In this document: positions 14,127 to 23,210 of the stretch, one piece after another
How the letters are laid out: each line of letters starts with the position of its first letter
How positions within the stretch are numbered: the first letter of the stretch is position 1
IMG/VR virus record: IMGVR_UViG_3300042295_000117
Coordinates: 1-41,431 of that record
Reading direction: 5' to 3' (one strand)
Length of the DNA stretch: 41,431 nt
Source of the DNA: a virus
Program-made: the position numbers and the translations under genes
The notes under the pieces: model-generated
Databases searched by the model: none
What the model saw: the letters and a program-made list of their open reading frames with translations, nothing else
What the model was told of the DNA's origin: nothing

Positions 14127-15854
14127 TTAGGCTCGCTTGTAATATAGTGTTACTTTTAGTCCCTTCGCGCCACCACCAGCCACGTCGATATCCATAGTAA
14201 TTTCGTCGTCATCAGCAATACTGGTTGATGATAGAACTGCAGCAGTAGCAGCAGTCGTACTTGTTTTTTCGTTCGCGTCAATTGTTAGTTTGGTACTCAA
14301 AATAGTAGAGCCATTTACATTAATGTCAACCGTAGGAGTTCCCGAACTAGAAGCAGTTGCTAAAGAAGCGCGAGGAATTTTAGTTAGAGTCCAAGCAAAT
14401 GGAGCGCGGAATGTAATCTTTGCTGTACCAGTTGTAATGCTAGTAGTTTCATCAGAAAGAGCAAGAGTTAGTGATTGTTCAATACCAAGAGCCACTGCAT
14501 TTGTTGAGAGAACAAATCCGTTCGCTACGTTTAATGTACCAGAAATAGTTGTGTTTCCAGTTGTGGTATTATTACCAGTTGTAACTACATTACCAGTTGC
14601 GACATTGCCAGAGACACTTAATGTTCCTGTTAGCGTGGTATTACCAACTGCCATGGTATTAACAATTGTTACTGCGCCATTAACAGCAAGTGTGCTTCTT
14701 AGATTAACAGCACCACCAACGTTAGCAGTAGATACGATATTTGCATATCCATCAACGTTTAGATTACCAGAAATATTCGTGTTACCAACGTTTAGAGTCT
14801 GCGCAGTAATCGAGCCAGTAAACGAAGGAGAAGCAGAAAGAACTACTGAACCAGTACCAGTTGAAGTTGCTGTACCTGTACCACCGCGAGCGACTGGTAG
14901 AGTGCCGACTGCGACAGCAGTTGCGTTTACAAACAAACCAGTAGAGTTAGCAATAATACCAGAGTTAGCTAGAACCGATAAAGTTCCTGTCGAGGTAATT
15001 GGACCACCAGTTAGACCTGAGCCAGAAGCAACAGAAGTTACAGTACCAGTTGTTAGTGTTGACCAATAAACATTACTGGTGCCAGCGCCAGATGTAAGAA
15101 CTTGACCAGCCGAACCTTGTGAGCCATTAGCTGTAATTCTAGTAGTACCAAATGCAACATTACCAGAAATAGTGACTGTATTTGAGAAAGTTGCTGCGTT
15201 TGTAACTGTAATGCTGTTTGAGAACGTAGCAAAATTAGTTACAGTAATTCTATCGGAGAATGTAACATTAGCTTGGAAAGTACTGTTCGTGCTAGTTGTT
15301 AAACCACCACCAATAACAACGTTGCCAGAAATATTAGCAGTACCAGTTACAGTCAGAGCAGCATCAGGAGTTGTATTATTTACACCGACTCTATTGTTTA
15401 CCGAATCAACAAATAAAGTTCCTGAGTCAAAGTTAGAATTTCCTGAGAAAACAGTCGGAACGGCTGCATAATACCAGCTACTACCGTTGGCGCTATTAGC
15501 AGCCAGAAGATAGTGAGTTGCGTTCGCAGCTGTACCAGTGTTGACACTGCTTAGAGTGTCAATAGTCATCGCACCCTTAACGGCGAGCGAACCGACAGCA
15601 GACAAAATAGAGTTTGAAGCAATTACCAGATTAGCAGAAGAAACAGTTAAGTTTCCGCCAGCTGAACCAGTCACAGTAATGTTGTTTCCGACGAAGCCGT
15701 TAGCCACAAAGTAGCCACTGACCGCTGCGTTACCAGAAGCAGTATTTGATTCTACCGTAACGACCTGCACAAACGCATTCGCTATTTGGTTGGTTCTTGT
15801 CAACCAAGTCGAAAAATTGTCTGTAGTCGCGACGTTTGCGAATGTAATTGCCAT
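14127..15854 (-). CDS. Tail fibre protein (575 residues)
   Basis: Fibre protein beginning MAITFANVATTDNFSTWLTR then TNQIANAFVQ, a docking pattern different from the other fibres and common in marine myovirus fibres. Residues 50-460 are beta-repeats with alternating Asn, Gly, Thr and Val (TVTGTANISGNVVIGGGLTT). Residues 270-345 hold a VTSVASGSGLTGGPITSTGT module. The last about 105 residues, FRAPFAWTLTKIPRASLATA, then VDINVNGSTILSTKLTIDAN, EKTSTTA and a final KGLKVTLYYKRA, are a C-terminal phage domain seen at the ends of many fibres, likely the receptor-facing tip. Its ATG follows directly on the stop of the 72-residue gene (TAAATG) and its stop is one base from the next start. Confidence 0.82.
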   Translation of the reverse strand: MAITFANVATTDNFSTWLTRTNQIANAFVQVVTVESNTASGNAAVSGYFVANGFVGNNITVTGSAGGNLTVSSANLVIASNSILSAVGSLAVKGAMTIDTLSSVNTGTAANATHYLLAANSANGSSWYYAAVPTVFSGNSNFDSGTLFVDSVNNRVGVNNTTPDAALTVTGTANISGNVVIGGGLTTSTNSTFQANVTFSDRITVTNFATFSNSITVTNAATFSNTVTISGNVAFGTTRITANGSQGSAGQVLTSGAGTSNVYWSTLTTGTVTSVASGSGLTGGPITSTGTLSVLANSGIIANSTGLFVNATAVAVGTLPVARGGTGTATSTGTGSVVLSASPSFTGSITAQTLNVGNTNISGNLNVDGYANIVSTANVGGAVNLRSTLAVNGAVTIVNTMAVGNTTLTGTLSVSGNVATGNVVTTGNNTTTGNTTISGTLNVANGFVLSTNAVALGIEQSLTLALSDETTSITTGTAKITFRAPFAWTLTKIPRASLATASSSGTPTVDINVNGSTILSTKLTIDANEKTSTTAATAAVLSSTSIADDDEITMDIDVAGGGAKGLKVTLYYKRA

Positions 15855-16073
15855 TTATTTTCTCTCCGCCAGAACCGCTACGATTAGCGATTTTAACTCA
15901 TTTATGTTTTGTTCTAATGAAACAACTTTGTTTTCTAACTCATCGACCTTACTAAACTTCTCGCGTCGTTTGCGATATGCTTCTAACGCTTGTACATTGG
16001 TATTTAGTACTGCACCTGAACTCGTATCTTTTACTAAATCTGGAGCATCTTCAATTTTCAAATAATTCGTCAT
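15855..16073 (-). CDS. Small coiled-coil protein (72 residues)
   Basis: A 72-residue protein starting MTNYLKIEDAPDLVKDTSSG AV and including NTNVQALEAYRKRREKF; residues 40-72 are a heptad helix (VDELENKVVSLEQNINELKS). The N-terminal half matches a small protein I have seen next to baseplate or fibre genes in T4-like marine phages, of unknown role. ATG overlaps the stop of the 535-residue gene (ATGA), and its own stop abuts the ATG of the 575-residue fibre, so expression is coupled to both. A structural adaptor or fibre chaperone is plausible; there is no enzyme motif. Confidence 0.7.
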   Translation of the reverse strand: MTNYLKIEDAPDLVKDTSSGAVLNTNVQALEAYRKRREKFSKVDELENKVVSLEQNINELKSLIVAVLAERK

Positions 16074-17677
16074 TTTTGCAGCGCGATAACTCGTAGGTCA
16101 GTAATTCTAGGTGGGTTATATTCATAACCCGAATCTGCTGTCAATACAATTTTAATGCTGTATTTCTTGAAGCGAACGAAGTCGCCTGTTTCAGGAGCAG
16201 TTGCGCTGTAAGCAAAATATCCTTCACTGTTCTTGTATTCAGCAGGAATTTCGAACTCAAACTCACGGAAATCGTTTAGATTCTTAGGATCTGAGAAAAC
16301 ACCAGCTGGCGTCACTTGAGTCAGTTCGATCCAAGGAAGACTATCGAAGTCTCTAAAATCTTCGGCTGCTTGGAACTTACCATAAACTACAACACCAGTG
16401 TTCTTAGGTTTGTATGCGTCAACATAAACTTTAATATCTTCTGCATCTTGACCATCAGCTAGTCCGATAACGCGAGAAACATATTTCGCATCAGCAGCAC
16501 CTTCGCGCGTTGTTTCGTTTGTTGTATTAGCGTTTACTCTATTTGTAACGAGTAACATCTGCGAACCATCAAGTCTAATAATTGGAGCAACATATTCATT
16601 CGTAGCATTTAGTACAGCTTGAACTTGTAATGAAGAATTACCAGCTAGGATACTTCCGTTAGCTTCGTTGCTATAACTTAGCAAGTATCTAGATTTATCT
16701 GCGAATGTTTTTTCTTCAGAATCAGAAATATTGAAGTAGTTAGGATCTTCTGAGAAATTAGAGCCTTCTAAGAAAGTACCACTCATTTTTAGAGTTAGTT
16801 CGCTAGTTGGCTTTTTATCAATATTTAATCTAGGAATGATAGAATGATATTCGTAGTCTTTAATTGATTCCACTGTACCATTTAATAGTCTTACAGTTTT
16901 AGTTGTACCATTTACAATCATTTGACGATAGATTTGAATTTGATCATTCGCAGTAAATGTTTGACCTGCAACAGTATCAACCAACATGACGTATTTTTCG
17001 CTAGTAGAATCTTCGTAACGATACATTGCGACAAACTTACCTTTTTCTGAATATGTTTCGCCAAATGCGCCAACCGAGTCAGAGCTATAAGGCATTAAAC
17101 TTTGTACACGATTTACATCTTTAATTACGAGATATTCTAGATTTTCTTTATTTCTAAGAGTGACTGTACCAGTAGTATTTACGTTAAATTTAGCGCGATA
17201 CAATACGAACTTAATATCTTGATTGACAAGTTCTGAGTAAGTAGAGTCTGTTTCTGAATAAAATGCTTTTTCTGTAAGCGGATTACTATTGACAATAGTA
17301 TCAGTAATCAAATCTCGTTCGCCACGAGTAGCACCCCAAACAGCAAAGTCAGAACTTGGCGTTTGAATAGCAAAGCAATAGTTCTTAGAAGAATCCAAGA
17401 AAACTGGAGTATCAAATTGAAAAGTAGTTTCAGTAGCACCAGTGTTAGATACAGAAATAGAATCTGTCTCAAGAGTTACAGTAGATCCTGGAACAATTGA
17501 GTTTCTATCTGGTAGACCATCGGCCATTTCCATCAAAAATACTTTAACGCTAGATGCGCCTTTTCTCTTGAAGAATAAGCCAAGTTTAGTAGCATAGATG
17601 CCCGTTGCCTCTCCAGGAGAAGCGACTGAAAATGCTTGAGCTAAAAACTTTAACGAATTGGTTGTTGCGGTTGGCAT
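16070..17677 (-). CDS. Baseplate/tail structural protein, companion of the DUF4815 protein (535 residues)
   Basis: A 535-residue virion protein. Residues 1-165 contain a beta-sandwich module (GIYATKLGLFFKRKGASSVK, VFLMEMADGLPDRNSIVPGS, TTFQFDTPVFLDSSKNYCFA) which in cyanophage-type genomes is usually part of the same long polypeptide as the DUF4815 region. The remainder (KYVMLVDTVAGQTF, PTSELTLKMSGTF, VYVDAYKPKNTGVVVYGKFQ and PPRITDLRVIALQK at the end) also follows that pattern. Here it is a separate gene starting 37 bases after the giant DUF4815 gene, with a TTTGGAG ribosome site. It likely sits at the baseplate rim where fibres attach. Exact T4 counterpart uncertain (gp9-gp11 region). Confidence 0.72.
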   Translation of the reverse strand: MPTATTNSLKFLAQAFSVASPGEATGIYATKLGLFFKRKGASSVKVFLMEMADGLPDRNSIVPGSTVTLETDSISVSNTGATETTFQFDTPVFLDSSKNYCFAIQTPSSDFAVWGATRGERDLITDTIVNSNPLTEKAFYSETDSTYSELVNQDIKFVLYRAKFNVNTTGTVTLRNKENLEYLVIKDVNRVQSLMPYSSDSVGAFGETYSEKGKFVAMYRYEDSTSEKYVMLVDTVAGQTFTANDQIQIYRQMIVNGTTKTVRLLNGTVESIKDYEYHSIIPRLNIDKKPTSELTLKMSGTFLEGSNFSEDPNYFNISDSEEKTFADKSRYLLSYSNEANGSILAGNSSLQVQAVLNATNEYVAPIIRLDGSQMLLVTNRVNANTTNETTREGAADAKYVSRVIGLADGQDAEDIKVYVDAYKPKNTGVVVYGKFQAAEDFRDFDSLPWIELTQVTPAGVFSDPKNLNDFREFEFEIPAEYKNSEGYFAYSATAPETGDFVRFKKYSIKIVLTADSGYEYNPPRITDLRVIALQK

Positions 17678-17714
17678 TTATTTCTCCAAATATTCTTTTA
17701 TTTCGGCTTCTTTA

Positions 17715-20700
17715 TTACAATCCAACTTCTGTGCCTATTACTGCTGGTCCTTGATCCGGAAGTCCAGTCTGCGGATTGACTTGTGATATAGTCATAGGAT
17801 TGGTTGCGTCGTAGAACAAATAATATCCAGCACCAATTATAGATGGAATATATCTCAAGGCTCCTTCTGGGATTCCAGCGCCAACATTTCCTGGTCCTGC
17901 TTTTAGTGGTCCATCAAGAATAGTAACGACTGGAATCTGAGTTGGATCGCATGGTTTACATGGGTCTAGCGAAGTGCTATTAGTAAAGCTAATTGTTTTC
18001 TCTGTTGTAGCAAGAACAACCGCAGCAGAACTATAATATGTAGCTGTTACAGTAAGAGTTGTATTTGCTGGATTGCTCCAACCAATTCCTACAGAGCGAC
18101 CGCCATTAGTTAATGCTTGGTTGCTTGTAATTGAAGCAGTACCGACGTTTGCTGCAGAGAAATTTGTACCAGACAAGCTTCCCGATGGAGCATTACCAAC
18201 TACGCCAATAGTCACATAGCCACCAGTTACACGATTGGCTGTCATATCGCCACGGAATTCTAGGTTGACCCAGTTGACTGCTTTTGCAGTTGAAGCGTCT
18301 GACATGTAGTAGCTGTTGTTGTTTCCAGATATTACATTTAACATGGTTAGTTTTAGGTCACCATCAGATTCAAACTTAGTCAACTGAACTGGTTTTACAA
18401 CTTCAGAAACAGTACTATTATTGCCACTAACTTTTAGTTTTACATAAACTGTTTCAACCATTGAAGGGAATGTAAATGTAATGTCTGATGGATTTTGTAC
18501 TGAAGAATTAGCAGAACTTGGTGTTACACAACCAGTTGAACATTGAACGAAAGTCCATTCCCATGCAACAGGTGCTTCAAGAGTTGAACCTTCTGGAGCA
18601 ATAACACCTCTATTTGTTCTATCAATAAATGATAAAGTATGAGAAGTTCCATCTTCGACAACCAATGTTCCGACAACATCAAAGTCAGCAACAATTAATG
18701 GAGTCTTTGGTACTAGTGGTGGTTCAACAACTGGATTTCCTGGAACTTCTTCGACAAGAGAAATTACAAATGCGCCAAGGGATCTTGAAGAAGGAGTGGC
18801 TGGAGATACGGTGTCAGTTACAGACAACACGTGGTTTCCTAGCGATAGATTTCCTGGAATTGTAGCAACTGCATACAACACGCCAGTTGAATCAGAATAT
18901 AGAGCTTCGCCTTGTAGACCATCAACAGTTACATTTGAAGCGATCTTAGTTACACCATACGCGATATTTCCTGGCGTTGCCAACGAAGAATAGTCAACGT
19001 TATCTATGCTAATGTAATGTCTAGTCGATGGTTTTAATCCGCGAGCAATTAACTTAACAGTTCTATTCATAGGATAGATATACTGTTCGTTGTATTGAGT
19101 GGTCGTAGGTGTAACCGTCATAGTTGTTACAGGATATTTTAACGATTGCTCAACGTCAGCAAATCTTGTCTTATCTAGTTCTACAGCACCGCTATCATAT
19201 TTGTCATTAGGATCAATTGCGATTTCGCGAGTGGCATATTCCTGAGAAATAAACTTAGTATTTGCATCGTAGCCAACAGTTACAAAGTTCTTACTGTAGC
19301 TGATGTTATTAGCTGTATCTCTAATTACTGAAGTAGATGTGCTATTTGCATTGTTAATTTCAATCTCAACTGTTTCAGTAGAAACCATTGGACGACCGAT
19401 ACCAGTTGTTGGGTCGATCACGATTGTGTGCTCTGCATCACCTAGTCTTGCTAGGTTATGATTATCAAATGGATCAACGAAGAAACCATTTTTGAAGCGA
19501 TCTACGCCATTAGTATCTGGGATATTTAACTGAGTAGCTTTTTGCTCTAAGCGAGTTAGAGTGGTAAAATACTCAAGAGAAGAAACGCGCTGGTCGATAG
19601 CAGCAATATCTTTCATTCTATAACGCTTATTAGAAATAGGCGAGATATTCATTGTGTAAGGCGCATTAATTACGTACTGCGATTCAGCAACAGTCAATGA
19701 AGGATATGGTGGAATATAAGTTGTCGCTACAACCATCTGGTCGTCAGACTCTGCTCTTGGCGCACGAGGGACTATTGCAGATTCGCCCTCTACAACTTCA
19801 AATACACCCTTAGAAGTTAGAACAACAACATCACGACGAGGTAGATAATAAGTTAGATTACATTCAAAGTTTTGACCAGGATATGGATTGTAATCAGTTG
19901 TACCTGAATTAAACAGTGTCGCTGGCGGTGGGTTGACTGTTGTTGCCGAAGCATTAGAAGTCAAGTTCGCTGTATTTGCTCGATATGGACGGAAATCAAT
20001 AGAATCACGCAAAGCAAAACGACGGTTGCGTGTAGCAGAATAGTAAGAAGGAATTTCCCAAGTCCTTACATACTGCGAAGTGTTTGCGCCGATAGCGTCA
20101 TTTACGCTATAAGACTCAACCGAGAAGAAGCCTTTACCAAGAGTAGCATTAGCAGCGAAACAATCAAAGTCAACGATTAGATACGAGTTTGAAAGATTAG
20201 CAGTAGATTTAGGATATAGAACTGCGTGGTCATAGTGCGTATCACGCTGACCGAAATCGTATGTAAAGAATTGTTTGATATCGCTAACAGCTTGATTGTT
20301 ATCTGAGTTTAAATCTTTAGTTTTTGAGACGCGGTTAATTTTAAGCACGTCTGGAACACCAAGATTAAATCCATAAGGATGAACGATCTCGTAAGTATTA
20401 GCTGATAGACTTGTAGAGAATGCAGTATCTACAGAAAGTTGGGTTGTGTTGGCGATAGCTGTAACTTTCTTAGTTTCGCCATTTGCTTTAATATAGTTAC
20501 CAACCTTGAAATCGGTACTAAATGCAGTAGAAGTACCAGTTACAGTATTTCCTGAAGTAGCAATAGCACCAGCAAGCGAACCATTGTAGAAACGGACTAA
20601 TTGGTTGCGTTTAATTTCTTTGGCGATTGGGCGAGCGTTAGACTTTCTAGCGTAAGCATTAACTTTAATAGCTGTCGCGCCAGAAGCAGTAAAGTCAGGT

Positions 20701-23198
20701 CCAAGATCAACAGTTAAACTTTGTAGAGTTGAGTTTAACGCAATTGTTCTGTTGCTTGTAGACAAACTAATAATAGAACCTTTCTCGTGGAAACGAGCAT
20801 AGGTATTTGCTACAGCAGCTGCACCGTGAGCAGTTCTTGTTGTCATCGTAGTATTACTTACGATCGAGTTTACGATTACTGCAGTATTTCCTGCTACTGT
20901 AATCTTCTCACCTACAACAAAATCACGCTGGAAGAATGTGCTAGTTCCAGTAATGGTGGTTGTAGTAGAGTTAGCAACAGAAACTGTACCACTTAGATTT
21001 ACAGTCGTTAGAGCTGCACCAGTAAGAACGATATCTACTTTTTCTTCAGAGAAATCGGTGTTATCTGAGAAGCCAAAGAACGAACCACCGTCGGTTAAGC
21101 TGATAGTTGTAGTACCATTGTTTGCTAGGGAAGCATCAATAGAAGCATTGTAATAGAACTCGGTATCAGAATCGCCTTGTTCATTTCTTAGATCTCTGAC
21201 AGCGCGATTCGTTAAACCAAATACGAGGGCTGTGTAGTCAGTAGCTTCTAGCTTAGGATCGACAAACCCATCAATAGTTAAGTTTACAGTTAAGCCTGTA
21301 CCCGAACCGCCTGTAACAGCAGCGCCAGACAATGTTGGATTGGCAGTATATTTACCACCCTGAATTAGAGAAATAGATGTGACGTTGCCTGAAGCATTGT
21401 TTACCGTTATAAGTGCAGTCGCAGAGTCACCAAGACCACCACTTACTGTAACAATGTCACCATTTGTATATCCACCACCGTTGGCAGAAATAGTAGCAGT
21501 GTAAACAGAGTTAGCGAGTTGCGAAACAGCAACGTCAGCAAACGCATTAGCAGTATTGGCATATACAATAGAACGAACTTTATTAAAGTTTTGATTTTCG
21601 TTCATCTTGACATTAAACAGATACATGTTGTATTGTGCTAATGGAGCACCTTTGTCTGCGCTGTCGGTATCATAAACTAGGTTACGAATATTAGCTGTAC
21701 CAATAACAGTACCAGTAGCAGAACTTGTTGAATTCAAGCTGGCAGTAATAGCATTCTGGAATGAATCATATAGATTTACTGAAGCCGATTGGTCAGCTGG
21801 GAAATATCCACGAAGTTCTTCAACAGGAATGTAGCTACCATAATTCATTGAAACAATTTGTTGTACTGGTGATTCAGTATCAACACCGCGACGAGAACTC
21901 AATACTTGGTTTGACTTAAAGTCAACAGCATTACCACGAACATATGCTTTACCAGCACCGATGTCATAGTAGAATTCTTGAGTATTGGCGGATGGTTTAG
22001 AAGTAATGGTAAAGTCTTTTACAGTATAGTGACCTGACTCATCATATGTACGCTGAGCCATTTCTTGGCCAACTGCGCCACCAACAGAAGTGTTATTCCA
22101 TCTTAGAATATTGTCTGGACCAAATTCAGCCACAGCAAAGAATACTTCAGTATTAGGAAGTGCAGTTTTCGCATAAGAAACGAAATTAGTTTCTAGTTTT
22201 AGTCGGTGTGCGCCAGGAGCTGCGCCATTTGATAAGTCAGCAGAGTTATCATACAACGAAGAATCAGCAAATTCGTCTACTATCGTTTCGGTTGTTTCCA
22301 TACCAACGATAATACCATTAGCAGCAGAAGGACCACCAGCCGAAGCATTTAGAATTAGAGTTTGTGTATCTGTCTTTACGAAGAAACCTTTTTGATACAC
22401 AATACCTTCTGAGACGCTTAGAGCATAAGCATTACCAACGCCAGTATATCTGTTATCACCAGGAGTTGTAAGAATAGTTGTGTTTGCTAGATTATTGCTA
22501 AAATTAAGCTCGATTGCAGATACAGTCGTACTTACAGATGTGTTAGATAGAAGTTGAATTGTTTCTCCAACAGTAAAATCTTTTCTAACATTAGTAATAG
22601 TAATTTCGTTAGAGGTAGTATTGGCAGCTGTGATTAAACCACGAGCATCAGAAGTTGTACCTCTAATACGACCATTTACAGCAAAATTGGTAGCATTAGC
22701 AACAGTAATGACTGATGTTCCGAGATAAGATTTATCTTCGCCATAAATTACAATAGATTCGCCTTCTTGGAATCCGCTAATACCGTTCTTACCAGTAGAA
22801 GTATATTTTACAAAAAACTTTGATGGTTCTGCGGATGCAGCAAAGCCAAGTTCGCCTTTTAGAATTCTAGCTTGAACGCCAGAGTTAGCGCCATAAAGAA
22901 TAGCGCCAACATAAGAAGTGTTAGAAGCATTAAATGTAGTATTAGAATCAGGAACAGCAACATATACAGCATCAGGAATTACTGTCGGAGCACAGCCCTT
23001 AATGATACTGCCTTGCTTGAACACGCCATCGCCAAATCGTTCGATTTGGTTTTGTAGAATAGTTTGAAGCTGAGTTAATTCTCTAGCTTGAACTGGAAAT
23101 GATGGTCTAAACAATACTCGATGAAACTTTTTGGTTTCATCAAAATCGTCATAGTATGGTGCCGACGCTAGAGTTGTGTTTGCAATATCAGCTGACAT
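17715..23198 (-). CDS. Giant DUF4815-type baseplate/tail structural protein (1827 residues)
   Basis: Large virion protein with the DUF4815 signature at the start: TTLASAPYYDDFDETKKFHR, VLFRPSFPVQARELTQLQTI and LQNQIERFGDGVFKQGSIIK. Near residues 560-625 it has a GGGYTNGDIVTVSGGLGD module also found in gp8 and the gp7-like protein. Residues about 990-1180 contain the FRDSIDFRPYRANT and PYPGQNFECNLTYYLPRRDV stretches typical of the family. Residues about 1430-1600 carry surface domains, including VADFDVVGTLVVEDGTSHTL, which looks like a PKD/Ig-like fold. Likely forms an outer baseplate part in the gp10 position and offers attachment for fibres. Much longer than T4 gp10 (602). Order gp6, gp7, gp8, then this gene matches the T4 arrangement. 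Confidence 0.82.
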   Translation of the reverse strand: MSADIANTTLASAPYYDDFDETKKFHRVLFRPSFPVQARELTQLQTILQNQIERFGDGVFKQGSIIKGCAPTVIPDAVYVAVPDSNTTFNASNTSYVGAILYGANSGVQARILKGELGFAASAEPSKFFVKYTSTGKNGISGFQEGESIVIYGEDKSYLGTSVITVANATNFAVNGRIRGTTSDARGLITAANTTSNEITITNVRKDFTVGETIQLLSNTSVSTTVSAIELNFSNNLANTTILTTPGDNRYTGVGNAYALSVSEGIVYQKGFFVKTDTQTLILNASAGGPSAANGIIVGMETTETIVDEFADSSLYDNSADLSNGAAPGAHRLKLETNFVSYAKTALPNTEVFFAVAEFGPDNILRWNNTSVGGAVGQEMAQRTYDESGHYTVKDFTITSKPSANTQEFYYDIGAGKAYVRGNAVDFKSNQVLSSRRGVDTESPVQQIVSMNYGSYIPVEELRGYFPADQSASVNLYDSFQNAITASLNSTSSATGTVIGTANIRNLVYDTDSADKGAPLAQYNMYLFNVKMNENQNFNKVRSIVYANTANAFADVAVSQLANSVYTATISANGGGYTNGDIVTVSGGLGDSATALITVNNASGNVTSISLIQGGKYTANPTLSGAAVTGGSGTGLTVNLTIDGFVDPKLEATDYTALVFGLTNRAVRDLRNEQGDSDTEFYYNASIDASLANNGTTTISLTDGGSFFGFSDNTDFSEEKVDIVLTGAALTTVNLSGTVSVANSTTTTITGTSTFFQRDFVVGEKITVAGNTAVIVNSIVSNTTMTTRTAHGAAAVANTYARFHEKGSIISLSTSNRTIALNSTLQSLTVDLGPDFTASGATAIKVNAYARKSNARPIAKEIKRNQLVRFYNGSLAGAIATSGNTVTGTSTAFSTDFKVGNYIKANGETKKVTAIANTTQLSVDTAFSTSLSANTYEIVHPYGFNLGVPDVLKINRVSKTKDLNSDNNQAVSDIKQFFTYDFGQRDTHYDHAVLYPKSTANLSNSYLIVDFDCFAANATLGKGFFSVESYSVNDAIGANTSQYVRTWEIPSYYSATRNRRFALRDSIDFRPYRANTANLTSNASATTVNPPPATLFNSGTTDYNPYPGQNFECNLTYYLPRRDVVVLTSKGVFEVVEGESAIVPRAPRAESDDQMVVATTYIPPYPSLTVAESQYVINAPYTMNISPISNKRYRMKDIAAIDQRVSSLEYFTTLTRLEQKATQLNIPDTNGVDRFKNGFFVDPFDNHNLARLGDAEHTIVIDPTTGIGRPMVSTETVEIEINNANSTSTSVIRDTANNISYSKNFVTVGYDANTKFISQEYATREIAIDPNDKYDSGAVELDKTRFADVEQSLKYPVTTMTVTPTTTQYNEQYIYPMNRTVKLIARGLKPSTRHYISIDNVDYSSLATPGNIAYGVTKIASNVTVDGLQGEALYSDSTGVLYAVATIPGNLSLGNHVLSVTDTVSPATPSSRSLGAFVISLVEEVPGNPVVEPPLVPKTPLIVADFDVVGTLVVEDGTSHTLSFIDRTNRGVIAPEGSTLEAPVAWEWTFVQCSTGCVTPSSANSSVQNPSDITFTFPSMVETVYVKLKVSGNNSTVSEVVKPVQLTKFESDGDLKLTMLNVISGNNNSYYMSDASTAKAVNWVNLEFRGDMTANRVTGGYVTIGVVGNAPSGSLSGTNFSAANVGTASITSNQALTNGGRSVGIGWSNPANTTLTVTATYYSSAAVVLATTEKTISFTNSTSLDPCKPCDPTQIPVVTILDGPLKAGPGNVGAGIPEGALRYIPSIIGAGYYLFYDATNPMTISQVNPQTGLPDQGPAVIGTEVGL

Positions 23199-23210
23199 TA
23201 ATTCGCTCCG

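Noticed and set aside
14290-15069. A 259-residue plus-strand open frame opposite the 575-residue fibre
   Set aside because: Composition follows from the repeat codons of the fibre on the other strand; no ribosome site and no recognisable protein pattern.
16113-16130. Perfect seven-base-pair hairpin GGGTTAT / ATAACCC near the end of the 535-residue gene
   Set aside because: It is inside the coding frame and has no U-run on either strand, so it is not called a terminator.
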